Shown here: positions 11,553-37,500 of the stretch, in pieces | How the letters are laid out: every line of letters begins with the position of its first letter | How positions within the stretch are numbered: the first letter of the stretch is position 1 | NCBI GenBank assembly: GCA_903813345.2 | Contig: CAIIXF020000010.1 | Span: forward strand, 4,581,169 to 4,645,168 | Direction: 5' to 3' | DNA: 64,000 nucleotides | Source of the DNA: Owenia fusiformis | Lineage: Eukaryota > Annelida > Polychaeta > Sabellida > Oweniidae | Notes under the pieces: generated by a model | The model's database searches: none | Told to the model about the DNA's origin: nothing | Seen by the model: the letters and a program-made list of their open reading frames with translations, nothing else | Program-made: the position numbers and the translations under genes

Positions 11553-13630
11553 CTTTTCATGCTTGTACTGAGAGCATGACTTATTTCAATTTCATATATT
11601 GGATTTTGCACACGGCACTGAATTGTATGTGACGTCAGTATGCAAATTTGGGGCTTTTCTGGGACATTGATGTTTCTTGATTTTCTACATTTAAAGAGGC
11701 AGTATGATATCATAGGTTTCTCTCCCGGGAATCAATGATGTCCCATTATTATTTTTTATAGAATATCTTACATGATGTATCATATTTTTGAATGGCAACA
11801 GACAAAATGTTTTTGCTTAAAGGTGCTACAATTAGTGCAGGGGAGCCATTCAATGATCAGCGACCAGTGTCAAAATATATTTAAGTTTGGATATTTCATC
11901 AAGACTAACATATATTTTCATTGTCTACAAAGAAACCCCCTGGATGAACTGATATTCCTCTTGAAACGTGGTCGATCTCAAAAATCTATAAGTGGGACTC
12001 CCTTTATAGAAGCTTTGAACTGAATTAACACTTCTTAATGCTGAAATTGATAGTTTATACATACATTTTAAGAAAATAAGTATGTCAAAGAAGGTGTTGA
12101 GTCAAATATTGACCTGATAGCTCAGAAAAAATAAAATGTTTTGAATTTTCTGTCTACAGTCCTTGTTTTCCCTTTAAAGAAACCCACCACCTTACAAAAC
12201 TTCTTAACGGAGAGGAATATGGGAAAATGCTTAACGGATTCTGAATCTGTGTATTTTTTAATGATTTTTCACCGTCTTAGAATTTCAATTTTTTTCCTTT
12301 GAAAAAATGAGATTTGCATTGTTTTCCAATTAGAAAAATGAGTAAACATGAATAGCTCGAAATCTAACGGTGAGATTTTGTTTTAAAAAATCATGGATAT
12401 CAAGGCTAAATATAGCTATACAATAAACATAAAAAAGCAATGCTTGGACTCTTCATATTCACACAAAAAATTAATTAGTAAATGAGGTTTGATATTTGTG
12501 AGAATAAGTTGTACGAGGTGCAATGCTCTACAAACACCAGACTACAGGGTGGAATCGGATTAGGATCAATGACACACATAAAAATTAATTAAAAAATATT
12601 TCATTTTTGTTATAAAGATGACCCATAGCTTTACTATTGCCTTGCCACAGTCAATGTTGAGCGAGCACATTGGGCAACATCAGAAAAAAACAAAATACAG
12701 AATAATATTCTTTGATGTTAATATGGTATGTATATGTAAGCCACATCTAATACAATTTTAAAGCAATATTTCATTTTGCTGAGGGATATTAATCTTTTTA
12801 TTCCATTATAACAGTTTTCAAGGGGATTAACAGTAACATTTGCCAAATCTGAAATTTATAAGGGATACCGTTTAATGATAATTATGCAAATGCATGAACA
12901 TATATTTTCATCTTATATATGACTTCAAGCTAACATATTATTTCATATTTATATTTTCATAGTTAGTTTAACATAAGTAATAGATCCATGAGAACAATAT
13001 TCTTTGTTTTCTTAAAAATTGATGAGTTTACTGTGAATTCAATAAATTACAATTTGCAAGGGGTAAGTATACTGTATGACCTTAGTTCATCCAGTAGTAC
13101 GTTTACTGCAAAGTACTGTTTATATATGCAGCTTAACAGCATAAAATATGTTGAATGAAGCATATGGTGTGGATTAGTCGTGTGACACACAAACTGACTA
13201 ATATATGAGGGTATTAGCTACTTTTCACATAAACCAAAGGAGGAGAGTGCTTTTATTTCAACTGGGAGCTTACCTCCACACGACTGATCATGTGACCATG
13301 CTGGTGCTCCCCTTTAAATAAGTCATAAAGATATACATATACATGTATACTATTGCCCCACTATTGCCCACGTGGGCCTTGAAGGCAGCCATTTAGGTTC
13401 ATGCATGATAACCAATCAGATAACAGAGGGATTTAATGCTTTAATCCGGGCTTTACTTGGCATGGATTTCTTTTATCTACGTTACTTATCTTTATGGTTG
13501 AGGAAACTAGAATTTCACTTGTGAAGTTCATTATTTCCTATGAGTGCCTCTTGTTTACTATTTATTTTTAACCCTTTGAATTTTCTTGAAAATCAAATAC
13601 GAACCGGTCACAGTTTATGAAACTTCCAAA
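11553..13630. promoter_or_regulatory. Shared upstream region of divergent PIAS and NDUFS7
   Basis: 2.08 kb separates the two start codons, so both promoters probably lie here. A CCAAT box (aaccaatcaga) is at about 13410, some 220 bp before the NDUFS7 start. Both start codons sit in ATGGCG/ATGGCTGCC contexts resembling YY1-type elements. I see no TATA box positioned to be convincing and no further gene. Confidence 0.5.
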
Positions 13631-24496
<10,866 letters not shown>

Positions 24497-25566
24497 ACAT
24501 CATATCCCTAGGAAATCTGTACATAGTTGTGTATATATAACAGTATAATTCAAAGAACTAATCATGGTGCATGACCACATGATTATCGACAGCCCTCTTT
24601 CAGCCTTTTTGGCTTATGATTTGAAAATGTTAAAGCCATTTCCATAGACAAGACTTCTTTATTTGAAATAAAGATTTTTAATCTAATTTCTTCAAATAAA
24701 CTATATTGGTATGGATTTGGATACTGGATGATACTATGTTGATTGTTGATGTGGATATTGCACTGATATGGATACCTCTGTATTGATATGGATACAATTA
24801 CCTTGATATGGATACTACCATATTAAACTGTTTATATGGATATCACACAGGATTATAGAAATTACCCTCAGGAAGGACTCTTCGTATTATGGCTATTACT
24901 ATTAGCAATGTGACATTTGAGACCATCTTATTTAGTCTTCATTTGGGAATTTGTAGAAAACTATGTTTTAGGCATTAATAAATTATTAAAGTTTGAAATA
25001 TGTTGATAGTTTTTTTATAATGAAGAACCCCAAAGAATCAAGGTAAGGACTTTATATGCTGGATTAAACTGTGGATTACTGTTCTAACTTGAGGCTATTT
25101 CAGTGATCTTGATCTAGCCCACTTTAGTAAGGGCTAGTGATGTCATTTCAAGATCTACCTTTCTAGCAAAATCTACGGGTACATGTAAATTTAATATGGT
25201 ATGTGATTAGAGCTGGATCTTTAAAATTTTTATTGCATGAATAGGACAACAATTTGTAATTTATCATTCTGAAATATACCAATTGAATCTGACTGACCCA
25301 TATTTTGATATTTTCTGCAGTTACGAATTATGGTTTAGAATATGTATTTCATACTTAAAGTGATTAATTGGTTTCGAATGATCATACACTTTAGATGACA
25401 AATGTCAACTTAAGAAATGGAATGAATTTTAAATACCGAATTCAACACTTCCGTGGTTCCAATAGTTCTGCTCTTCACTTTCTACCAGCTTCAAAATGTG
25501 TTTTTCAAAGGAAACCAGGATTAGATAACTGAATGTGACATTTACTCTCGTTGTATATTGTTCCAG
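24497..25566 (+). other. 3' UTR and spacer between NDUFS7 copies
   Basis: AATAAA at 24667 and 24977 are possible cleavage signals for copy A. A loose run of ttgatatggata words lies at 24705-24840 and has a counterpart in unit B at 27940-28010. I looked here for a promoter and presequence exon for copy B and found none I can support. Confidence 0.5.
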
Positions 25567-27604
<2,038 letters not shown>

Positions 27605-29770
27605 ACATCAAATCCCTAGGAAATCTGTACATAGTTCGGTAGTTGTGTATATATAACAGTATAATTCATAGAGCTAATAATGCATGACCTTCACAGGATG
27701 ATCGATGACTCAATGAATTACAATTTTCACTACATAGACAAAGGGCCAAAGATGATATGTTCAGAGGCTAAGGCGCCATGGAACTAAACTGATGTACTTG
27801 GATTTGTTTGTTTATTTACTAAATATAATTTGCTTAAAGGGTGAACAGTAGACCTTTTCAAGTAACCCATAAATATGTTTATTTCAAAATTATGGATATT
27901 GATTATTGGTGCTGATTTTGATACAGGATAATGATTTGATGATGTGGATATTGCATTGAGATGGATACCTCTGTATTGATATTGGATACAATTTCCTTGA
28001 TATGGATGATACTTCCATATTGTTTTTCTGGATATGACAGCATTAAATAATACCACTTTCAGGACTCTTCTTGTTATGGCAACTAGATATATTTTTTGTA
28101 ATGGCATTTTGAGACAGTCTCATATTGTCTTTATTTAGCATTATTGGAATGAAATTGTTTTAGGCATTAATAAATTATTATAAGTTTAAAATATTGTTAG
28201 TCTTTTTTTATGATGAAGAACCTCAAGATTCAGGAAATAACTGAGCAATGTGTTTATGTATTCTGTAAAAATAAGCTGCTATTTCCATGGTCCTTGATGA
28301 GGCCTTGCTGATCTAGCCCACTTTCATCAGGGTTGATGGTGTTATTCCAAGGTCTACCTTTCTATGTGAGATCTATGGGGTACATGTACATTTTCAATGT
28401 GAACATACACATTGGGTAGGATATGTATTTCATACTGATATCATTCTTAATATTTCATGTACTATGGTACTAATTAGCAACAGCTGTGGATGACTTAGTT
28501 AATTTCATTAGTGTATTTTAAGTGAAAGATCATGACAACATTTCAGAATTCTTCATATGGGGGATGAGATAAATCACAACAATATTAACTACATTTTTCC
28601 ACAAATTTTAACATTTGGACACCAACCTTTAATCATGACTTATATTATCATGTTATATATAGTTATCAGGTATATACAAAATGAAAAACAATTTATTTTT
28701 TAGTAATAATTTATTTTGTAAAATCATTCAGTTCCAGTTACCGCACCATATTACACTATGTATAGATGTTAATATATTCTCACAGCAGAAAACTCATATA
28801 ATGATACCATATTATAGTTTAATTATAGTCCTCACACTATATGTAGTTGGTAGTAAGTCAGGTAGTAGTTGCACAGTAATACTTAAAATTGTGTCTTTTA
28901 ACAATTCAATGTGAACAAGAGGTTAATGGGTCCATGTGAAAACACAGACTTACATTTTGGTTATTCACATTAAAAACTATAAAGATGGCACAAGTTTTTC
29001 CATTATGACAATTGATGTGGCAACTAAAGAATATTTATCCTGTCATTTAATAATTCTGAATCCATAGAATTTTAATAACACATGCTTCTATTTTTAAAGA
29101 GCAATGCAAAAAGCGATTGTGTTAAAAAATAATGTTTTCTTTAAAACCTATACAAAAACTATAAAAGTAAGGCCAATTAAAAATATATTGCAACCCAGAA
29201 TATTGCAAACTGAAGCTGTTAATTTTCATTATAATTTACATGTGTTATGCACAATTTACAAATTATCACATTTATTTCACACACACTTGTTCTATCTTTC
29301 CAAAATTTAATATTAAATATAATACCCTTTTCTTCAAGGAGGGTCTGTATATCCCATGATTGTATATTTTCCTGAAATGCTGAAACTGACTGGGATTGGT
29401 CAAAAATGACATCACCTGAGGAAGATGAAGACTGTTAAAATATTTTTGTTTATCCAAAGTGATTCATTTGATACATACTATTAAAATTGTGTGTGTATTA
29501 ACATTATGAGTGAATTATGGGAACCAACCCTCCTTTACCTAAATAGTAAAAAATATACACAGTCGTCAATAGATATTTTTCAATTTTTTTTTCTCCACAG
29601 AAACTACTTCATGTTATATCAACATTCCTTTCCTCTATTTCACATATGATGTCAATTTTCTCACATGTTTGTTGTTATTTTCCAAGTTATTCACTCAGCA
29701 TTACTTTTTATTTTTATATCAATTACTGCACAATACACATACATATTTCTTACCGGAATTCTATTAAAAA

Positions 29771-29968
29771 GCACTGTTATTCTAAATGAAGTACTATTAT
29801 TCTGAATAAAGTACTGTTATTCTGAATAGAGCACTATAATTCTGAATAACGCACTATTATTCTGAATAAAGCACTATTATTCTGAATGCAGCACTATTAT
29901 TTCAAATGAATCACTATTATTCTGAATGCAGCACTATAATTCCAAATGAAGCACTATTACTCTGAATT
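29771..29968. repeat. 20-bp tandem repeat, about 10 copies
   Basis: The unit gcactattattctgaataaa is repeated with small changes and no spacers. Contiguous copies rule out a CRISPR array. Confidence 0.92.
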
Positions 29969-30244
29969 AGTTCAAACAGCTGCTTATAAGCTGGTGCACT
30001 AATATATTCTATTTACAGAAATCACTTCACTATATTCAGTTTTAGTTCTATTTTCAGATTGTGCTAATATTATATCTAATATTTTGCTTTTTATCTCCTC
30101 CTTGCTAAAATCGCCAAATAATCATCAGGATTTCAATATCCAACATGAAATTTTACCCAGATGATTATTGATTGCTGTACAGTGTATAAAATAAATAACT
30201 ACAATGTCTAGCAACAAATTGAACAAATTGTTCAAAGTCTACAT

Positions 30245-31536
30245 CACGGTGTATAACCCAAACGCTCCTACATGCACGACGGAGCGTTTCATTACTGAAA
30301 TTAAACAAAGAAACGCTCCGGAGTAGGAAAACTGGCTGGCGGGAATGATGAGCCATCTGACGATTTCCCCAATAATGGGAATAAGAGGTATGAGTTCCAT
30401 ATTTCGAGTATACCATTCGATGGGTGTGATATTCATGTTGTACTTGGCTGGCTGTTGACGGTTGAAGCAATTAGGAAGAGCTGTACGAAGCAGTATAGTT
30501 ATCAAAATTCAAAAACGTATTTTTCATTCTACCGGTCAAAACCCCTTTTGTCGATACATGTGATTAGTTGAGCCAAGATTAGAGCACCAACGTATATTTT
30601 AGTCAAATTCCAATGCTTCAACGCACCATACATTATCGTAATAGTGATTTGATGACCAAAAATCCAGTCTTAAAAATGATGACATTCTCATATTCGAGAA
30701 ACGCTCCGATCTGGTTAACACAGTGAACTGGAAACGCTCCGGTAGTCTAGATCACTTTAGGAAATATATAGCTTGCCTTTCCCTTTCAGGAAGCGAAAGA
30801 AAAGATCTATTATACCCTTTGGCATCAAAAGAAGAAAGATTAATTCACATATAAATTTTAGTTTTTTTCCATAGTTTTATGATTTAGCACACATGTAGGC
30901 ATGACATCATCTAATGTAGGCTTAAATCAGCTAGTTGCACGTTTAGCACCACCATGTTCAGATGTTTCAATTTGCCTAACAAGTACAACACGTTTTTGAG
31001 AGATAGATTCGATTCGGAACTCTTCTCTAATATTCTGAAAATGATATCAAAACAAAATGGTAAGAGCGTTTCTAAAATTGTGTTCTAAATCGACGGAGCG
31101 TTTTGAGGAAAACAAGCGATTTCTCGAGAACAAGTAATGGATTTGGACTGGGATTTTAGGAAATGAGAATATACGAGTTTGTGGTCTACTACTTTAACAG
31201 AAAGATTAACGTTTTAATAGAAATACTGGTTTAATTCGTAATTTGTGGTCAAATCGTCATCTTCAGATTCGTTCGATCTACACTACGGAGCTTTGATCAA
31301 GCAAATAACAGTTTACCACCAGAAATTGAATAAATAAGATCTTTCCTCACGGTATTGTTCATCGAATGGTACATAATATTTCACCATAACATATGATATG
31401 TAAGAGAAACGAGAGAAACAATACTTACGGTCATAGTGGAATCTTCATTAGCCGCCATTTTATTTCGCTCCGGAGCGTTTCCGCGTAAATGAAACGCTCC
31501 GTCGTGCATGTAGGAGCGTTTGGGTTATACACCGTG
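30245..31536. mobile_element. Transib/RAG-like inverted-repeat element with AAACGCTCC motifs
   Basis: Perfect 49-bp inverted termini (30245-30293 and 31488-31536) begin with CACGGTG, and TACAT is duplicated on each side. A CACNRTG-like end with a 5-bp duplication is the hallmark of the Transib superfamily, whose ends resemble the RAG heptamer CACAGTG. The motif AAACGCTCC or its complement occurs at about 30262, 30282, 30311, 30699, 30732, 31095, 31472, 31491 and 31513, far above chance. No transposase is recognisable in 1292 bp, so it is probably mobilised by another copy. An apparent two-exon small gene lies inside on the minus strand. Confidence 0.8.
30927..31458 (-). CDS. Possible two-exon small gene inside the Transib-like element
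   Basis: Minus strand: exon 31458-31429 (MAANEDSTMT, in an AAAATGGCGG start context) has a consensus GTAAGT donor. An acceptor (tgatatcattttcag) opens exon 31034-30927 in the same phase, giving NIREEFRIESISQKRVVLVR and 15 more residues to a stop: 45 residues in all. A further open stretch, 30480-30239, follows an ACAG acceptor, contains ELIPLIPIIGEIVRWLIIP and would fit if a weak CATG-GTGGTG donor were used. No family recognised. It could be a captured host first exon or chance. Confidence 0.3.
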
Positions 31537-32458
31537 TACATGTATAAATATAGACAATACAATACAGATAAACAATACATTTCATGGCAAACACTACATT
31601 TTTAACCTTCATTACAAATTTTTACTAAATGTTGTGCACTATTATGCTACTTACAGCCCCCAAACTGAAATGGTAGTTTGGAAAAGCTTGATTCGGCTGC
31701 CTCAACCAATACAAACTAATGTAGGGGTGTACCCGGGATTTTTAAGGGTGGGGGGTGCATCTACATAGGTATATCCACAAAACAGTACATACACTCATAT
31801 ATGCTTTGATATTTTTTTTTCTTTCTTAAAGTTGCAGCAAAAATAGAGAGTAAAATGTTGAAACTTATCTTTAAAATGAATGCCAATGTTTCTTTAAAGT
31901 TCTAAAAAATGATTTTTATGAAAAAATGTCAAAATTATGGACTTTTTAGAAAACAGATGTGATCATGTGACATATAATGTTGCGAACAAAAATTTGTAAA
32001 ATTTGGACAAAATGTGTAAAACATAACTCTGAACTAATCTCTAACATTTGTTGCATCTTTAACTGGCAAGAAAATATTCAACCAGTCTCTACAACACAAT
32101 ACAGCATAATATGCAATGGCCCTATTTATGTACTAAACTAATAGAAATTGTATTGCTTGACTTCAGAGGTGTTTTAAAAACAAGCAGAAATATCCTGCTC
32201 ACTAGAGGTGTTTAACTTTCTCACCAACACATACATTTATGATTGTTTATGTATTCTATGATTGTGTTCTAATCAACTCATAAATAAAAGAAACATTATA
32301 TATATGTAATATTAAATAAATCATATTGAATGAGCATACATATACTCACAATTCAGATATACATAATGCAAGCCACTAATTGGCTAGAACATCCCACAGG
32401 AGTTCAAAGTCACAATGATTACAAAGCAGCTGTGTGCTTGCAGGTAAATGCATGCAAT

Positions 32459-32577
32459 GAATTATATAGCCTTGCCCAAGTCTGTCTCTTTTACTTATCT
32501 TGATTTCTATTATGACCGGTAATAATTCAAGATCAGATGAGTTAAAAAATACTGACTTGGGCAAGGCTATGAATTAT
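32459..32577. repeat. Foldback repeat
   Basis: aattatatagccttgcccaa at the left is inverted as ttgggcaaggctatgaatta at the right, with a ~75-bp loop. Probably a MITE. Confidence 0.7.
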
Positions 32578-33159
32578 ATTGAGAAATCATATTTACTGTG
32601 ACTGCTTTGTGGCGAAGGTATTTCTCCAAATGTGTGAAAATACACAGAATCTAGTTGGTACAGAATCAAATGGTAGTATTTATTACCTCAATAAAGAAGT
32701 TGAATCCTGTGGTATGCTCCATTGACTTAAACATGCTGAGGGGGGGCCCTTAGACTAAGTCATACACCCTCTGGAAAGCTTAATCGTCACAAGAAGAAAT
32801 GCAAATCTTTTTCTCCCAAGTGAATGTAAAATTTTATAAAAATATGCATCAGCCACATAAACACTGTATTGAATATAAACATATTAAACATGACACAAAC
32901 AATGACTGATATGTCTTCCACAAGAAATATTGCGATACAAATGAGATGAACAGTATCTCTATTACTAGAAATGATTGAAATATATACAGTATACCTTAAC
33001 CTGTAGTTGATAACATAAAAGTTACAGTTCAGATTAAATTAAAGTGTATGTACACTATATCTGAAAATCATTTTACAAGATAACTAGCCAAGATGAATTC
33101 CTAAAAATGTGATAGAGACACTGTTTTTACAGCTATGTGTAGTATTATGCGAAGAGGAG

Positions 33160-33246
33160 GAAATACCCCCAGAATTCATAGTTGAAAATCAGAGGTTTAT
33201 CTTTACATGGAGATAGGTTCAACTCTGAATTCTGGGGTATCCCCCA
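33160..33246. repeat. Foldback repeat
   Basis: aaatacccccagaattca is inverted as tgaattctggggtatccccc, with a loop of about 45 bases. Confidence 0.7.
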
Positions 33247-33762
33247 TCTTTATTATGCCATTATCCCATATTAAATTACTGCCTATATACAGTTAGTGCT
33301 TTACATTAGTTCAAAAACATGGTAACTAAATTGCATAATACATCCTATGTACAGTACCAACAATTTATTGGTGTTGTAGAGTCATGGAAATTATCTTGTT
33401 TCAAATGACCTGTTTTTAAACTATACAATACAAGCAACTCAATAGTATATTGATGTCAATAGTTATAAATAATCACATAAGCAACAAGTTTTTCATTCAC
33501 ACAATTTAAAATAAAAAGTTAAAATTAAAATGACTTACGATTGGGCACATGTGTATGATTTGTTTGTAAGTATGTTCTTAAAAGTAGCACCGTATGTACA
33601 AGCGAATTGGCAATGTATTACAATATCAAACGCTAAACTTTTTGCAGATAATGCATCTTGAAAGCTGTGGATAAAAATAAAAATATTATTGAGCAACTTC
33701 AAATTTGAAAGTACATTTTCAAAAGCATGGCATGTCACCTATCATAATTATACAAAACTCAT

Positions 33763-33897
33763 GTACACAGGCAAATTACATTGGACCCCGTACAAGCCCG
33801 TACGGAGCTTGTTGAGTCAACAGGCCCTGTACAAACAAACTTGTAAGGATGGTGCTCCTTTTTGCCCGTAATGACTCGTAATTTGCCTGTGTACAAT
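33763..33897. mobile_element. 135-bp MITE with TGTACACAGGCAAATTAC ends
   Basis: The 18-bp termini are perfect inverted copies. If the element proper is CACAGGC...GCCTGTG, TA flanks both sides, as in Tc1/mariner-type MITEs. No coding content. Confidence 0.75.
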
Positions 33898-34027
33898 GTA
33901 CATGTTCAATAAGCTAAGTCAACACTTTTAGTCTAGTTTCTTCTCATCATGATCAACACTATAGTTTATATTCATAAAACTCAATCAACACTTTTCTATT
34001 CACATCAACATGTTCTATATTCACATA

Positions 34028-34201
34028 CAGTAAAACCTGTGCATCTGAACACCTCTCTAATCTGAACAACTTTTAATGTGAACACTTTTTCATGTCCAAT
34101 CTACCATAGACTTAATTCTATGTTAAAACCTTGAAATGTGAACATCTGCCAATCTGAACACTCAGCTTGTCCCAGTGGTGATCAGATTAGAGAGGTTTTA
34201 T
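34028..34201. mobile_element. pogo-like MITE, copy 3
   Basis: Begins TA-CAGTAAAACCTGTGCATC and ends GAGAGGTTTTATA. The inside has repeated aatctgaaca and aatgtgaaca phrases. It lies 58 bp beyond the SACS stop codon, so it is probably in the 3' UTR. Confidence 0.75.
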
Positions 34202-34258
34202 ATTGACTCATATTCCTATAAAGACCAATGTGAACAGTGAACACCTTGGTACTCAGTT

Positions 34259-34558
34259 CTAAAGTGGTTGACCAATGAGCGAAACAATATACTCCTCAGA
34301 TCTTTCAACAATCATAGACGCCAATCTCTGACACTCTAGGGCTCTTTGTTCAGTGTATGTGTCATGCGGAATCTGAGGGAACTTCAAACTGTCTGGATAA
34401 TACATCTGGCCTGCATCTCCAAGAAGTTTTTGTAAATCCGCTGATAGGATTTTAAGTTTTGTGTCGGGAATAGTGTTACATATGGATTGTAGGTCATGCG
34501 AGTAACTGTGCATGACGTCAACTGCTAGTTGCGATGCCTTCAATGCCTTCTCTGCCGC
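34259..34558 (-). CDS. SACS: SACS exon 6: C-terminal part of the HEPN domain
   Basis: 300 nt after ATTGCAG, phase 0. Residues 4720-4818: [20 protein letters not shown] ... [20 protein letters not shown] ... to the stop. The FPQIP-D-(F/Y)T motif is shared with human sacsin. HEPN binds nucleotides and mediates dimerisation in that protein. Confidence 0.95.
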   Translation of the reverse strand, partial: AAEKALKASQLAVDVMHSYSHDLQSICNTIPDTKLKILSADLQKLLGDAGQMYYPDSLKFPQIPHDTYTEQRALECQRLASMIVERSEEYIVSLIGQPL

Positions 34559-37500
34559 CTGCAATATACAATGGTTCAATGTTAGCACATTATGGAGAAC
34601 CCCTACATAGTGGAACCTATGCGGAGCGGTTAATTGTTCAAGTTGAGACAGTGACTGTATTATACGAATAAACAGATATAGAGAGAGCAACTTTTTTGTT
34701 AATTCTGTCATTATTCAATATATTTTTTCTGATATTATTCAATACATAACATACAAATTTTCCAAAATATCACAAATATTCATAATTTTTTTGTAATAGA
34801 AATAAAGCCTGAAATAATGACCACATGGTTTTTGTCCATTTCCATTACCACTTTTTGAAATTGAAGCTACTGAAGATTTGGTATTATGCCTCCAATTCCA
34901 AATTTAAATTATAGAAACATTGATTCAAATTCATTGGTAACTTTATATATTATACAATGTGCATACAAATGTATGAAATGCATGTAAATGGAAGTTATTA
35001 TATTGTAATTTAACAAATGTTGTCCTTTGTGCTTTACATATTGAACAATACATTATCAATTACTAATGCTACGCTTAGTTTAAGCATTTGAGAAACAGAT
35101 TTCAAATAGGAAGAAGTAACTGTTACAATTAATAAAACAAAAAAAAGACATATATGTAGTTGGTCCTGCTCAATGGTCCTGAATACTAAATAAATCCAGT
35201 GTAAAATCTTAAGTACATACCTGATGACATTTGTAGCATGCCCACTCATAAGCAGTCTCAGATACTCTCAAGTCATTGTCAATAGATTTAAGATCAGCTT
35301 TGGCTTGTTTCATCCATCTCTTGGCCTCACCAGGTTGTGGGTTCTTTGTGTTAAATGATGGGGGTACATCAAAATTGTGGGATGACTGGCTATAGTTCTG
35401 AGAGAAATTTTCCTTGTATTCTTTTCGTTGGGTCTTATGGGTACCAGCTCTCTTGGCCATGTTCTCAAAGAAATCTTTGAATATCCCTGTGAATTGTTGA
35501 TCCTTGGCTTTTCTGGCAAAGTATTCAGCTTGTGTTTCAAAGTGCCCCTCTCGCGGTTGTCCTGAGCAAATACGTTCTATTTCTGCCTCGATGAAATGCA
35601 TCATGTCAGTTGCAAACTTCTCATTGCCTATGTTTTTATCTGGATGCCATTTCAATAAAAGACGTTTGATAATCTTTTTTCGTTCTTTTTCTTCGAGAGT
35701 CCAGGCAGTTTCAAGCTTATCACTGATGTCATCTTTGATCTGTTCTGCGGTCTTTGGAGCTCCTTTGCTGGAAGGTGATTTAGGTGGTTGGAAATGTCCT
35801 TGTTGTTGTCTTTGTTGATGTTCTTGTTGTCTGGCACGTTCTTGCTCCTGGTATTGTTGCTGTCTGTGTTTCCTCTCTGCTTCTTCCCTCTCTTTGTTTT
35901 CCTCAAGCCACTCTTTGAACTCCCGTTCCTGTTTTTCCTGGAATGTTTCATTAAATCTCCTTTTATCATCCTCTTTTTTCTTTTCTTTTTGCAATTTTTC
36001 CTGTTCAAATCTCTTTCTTTGTTGTTGGTAGCGTTCTTCTTGTATTTGTTCTTTAGATTTTTGCTTTTTTGGTGTACTTGTTGCTCCAATTGCTTCATCG
36101 TCCTGTCTTTGGTTTTCCAGATCTCCTTGCAGATGTCTTTCTAGTTTATCCTCATGATAGCCGTCAATATCATCTTCCATTTGAGAATCCATCTCATCTG
36201 CAGTCTCATATGCTGATTCTTCAAACCCTTCGAATCCATCAATCTGATCTACTATGTAGTCTTCTACATCTATGTAGTTGTCGTCTATGATCCGTTCCAT
36301 TCTATGAAACTTATACAAATCTGTATTGTTGACAATAATGCTCTTTCTATCATCTCCAATGTTAACTTTGTATCGCTGAAGAAATCTTGACTCATTCGAT
36401 GTTCTTTTTTCATTATATGGGTTCTCAATTTTTAGTTTTTCAACAACAATGCCATAAACATAAGTTGCTGGACCAGACTCCCCTATCAGTGTAGGGTCAT
36501 CCACTTCAAATGCAACATACTCATCCAGATCAAAGTCTAAAAAGTCCTCTTTCAGTAGATGGTGATCTTCAATAGGAACAAACTGTCCTGGTTGGGGTAG
36601 CGTAGGAGGTTTAGAATCCATCATTTGATCAGAGCGAATTTTCAACCGATCAAGGACGTTAGATATTTGATGGGTCTGGCATGTCATAATTGGCTGCAGA
36701 TAATGAACTGAGTTTTGTAACAGACCACCAGATAGTCTATTTATAGTGTCTGCTATTTTCACAACTAACTCTTCATGCAGTTTTGCAGAGCTTTCTATGT
36801 AAATCTTCCATCGTGGTTCTCCATTTTCATTTGTTGTTTTTTCAACATAGAGCTCATTGTCCATTTCACTTCCTGGAATATATTCTCCCTCATAAGCTAG
36901 GTAAGTGACTACTTTCTCAACACCATAAAGGTGAATGTGCATAATATTTGAAAGTGTTCTTTCTAAAAGTTCACTGTCAACTTTCAATCCTTGTCTATGA
37001 TGCTCATGTTTAATCAGCCTGCCAATTCCCTCTGCAAATGCCTGTGATGCTAAATGTTGACGGAGTCTCTCAGCAGTTCCCTCATGGGCAACAGTATCTT
37101 TGCATCTCTCTTCTAATGTATCAACTACCAAGTCTGTTAACATCAGAGGCCTCAAATGTTCTGGCAGTAATCCAACCATGTCCTCAAAGTTACCTGTGTG
37201 CAGTTTACATTCAGATAAGTCAACTAAAAATGGCTTGTCAAAGTCCTTAAGCCTATCAGTGCAACTCGGGTCATTATTAAACACCAACTCTCTAGCATTT
37301 AATAGCTGACCAGTCTGACTTGGCAAGTAAAGTGCCTTCACTGACTCTGAGCCAAATCCCTCTGTCCTTAGTCTTTTGAACAACCTATACACTGCCCTGT
37401 AAACAACTCTGAGTTCATTTGGATGTAACCTTACATCGCCACATTCCCGATGAATATTTTCAAGAACAGATGCATATTGGGAACAACTTGGTGTTTCTGT

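Larger units (their letters stand above)
27605..34258. other. Intergenic region between NDUFS7 copy B and the SACS 3' end
   Basis: NDUFS7 and SACS converge here. Apart from the repeats and elements listed separately (29771, 30245, 32459, 33160, 33763, 34028) I see only AT-rich sequence. AATAAA at 28169 could serve copy B. Part of the right end must be SACS 3' UTR, but I cannot place its end. Confidence 0.5.

Noticed and set aside
28681-29457. Short frames in the 28.7-29.5 kb intergenic stretch
   Set aside because: AT-rich chance frames with no recognisable domain on either strand.
29771-29968. CRISPR-like array
   Set aside because: The 20-bp units are contiguous without spacers, in animal DNA.
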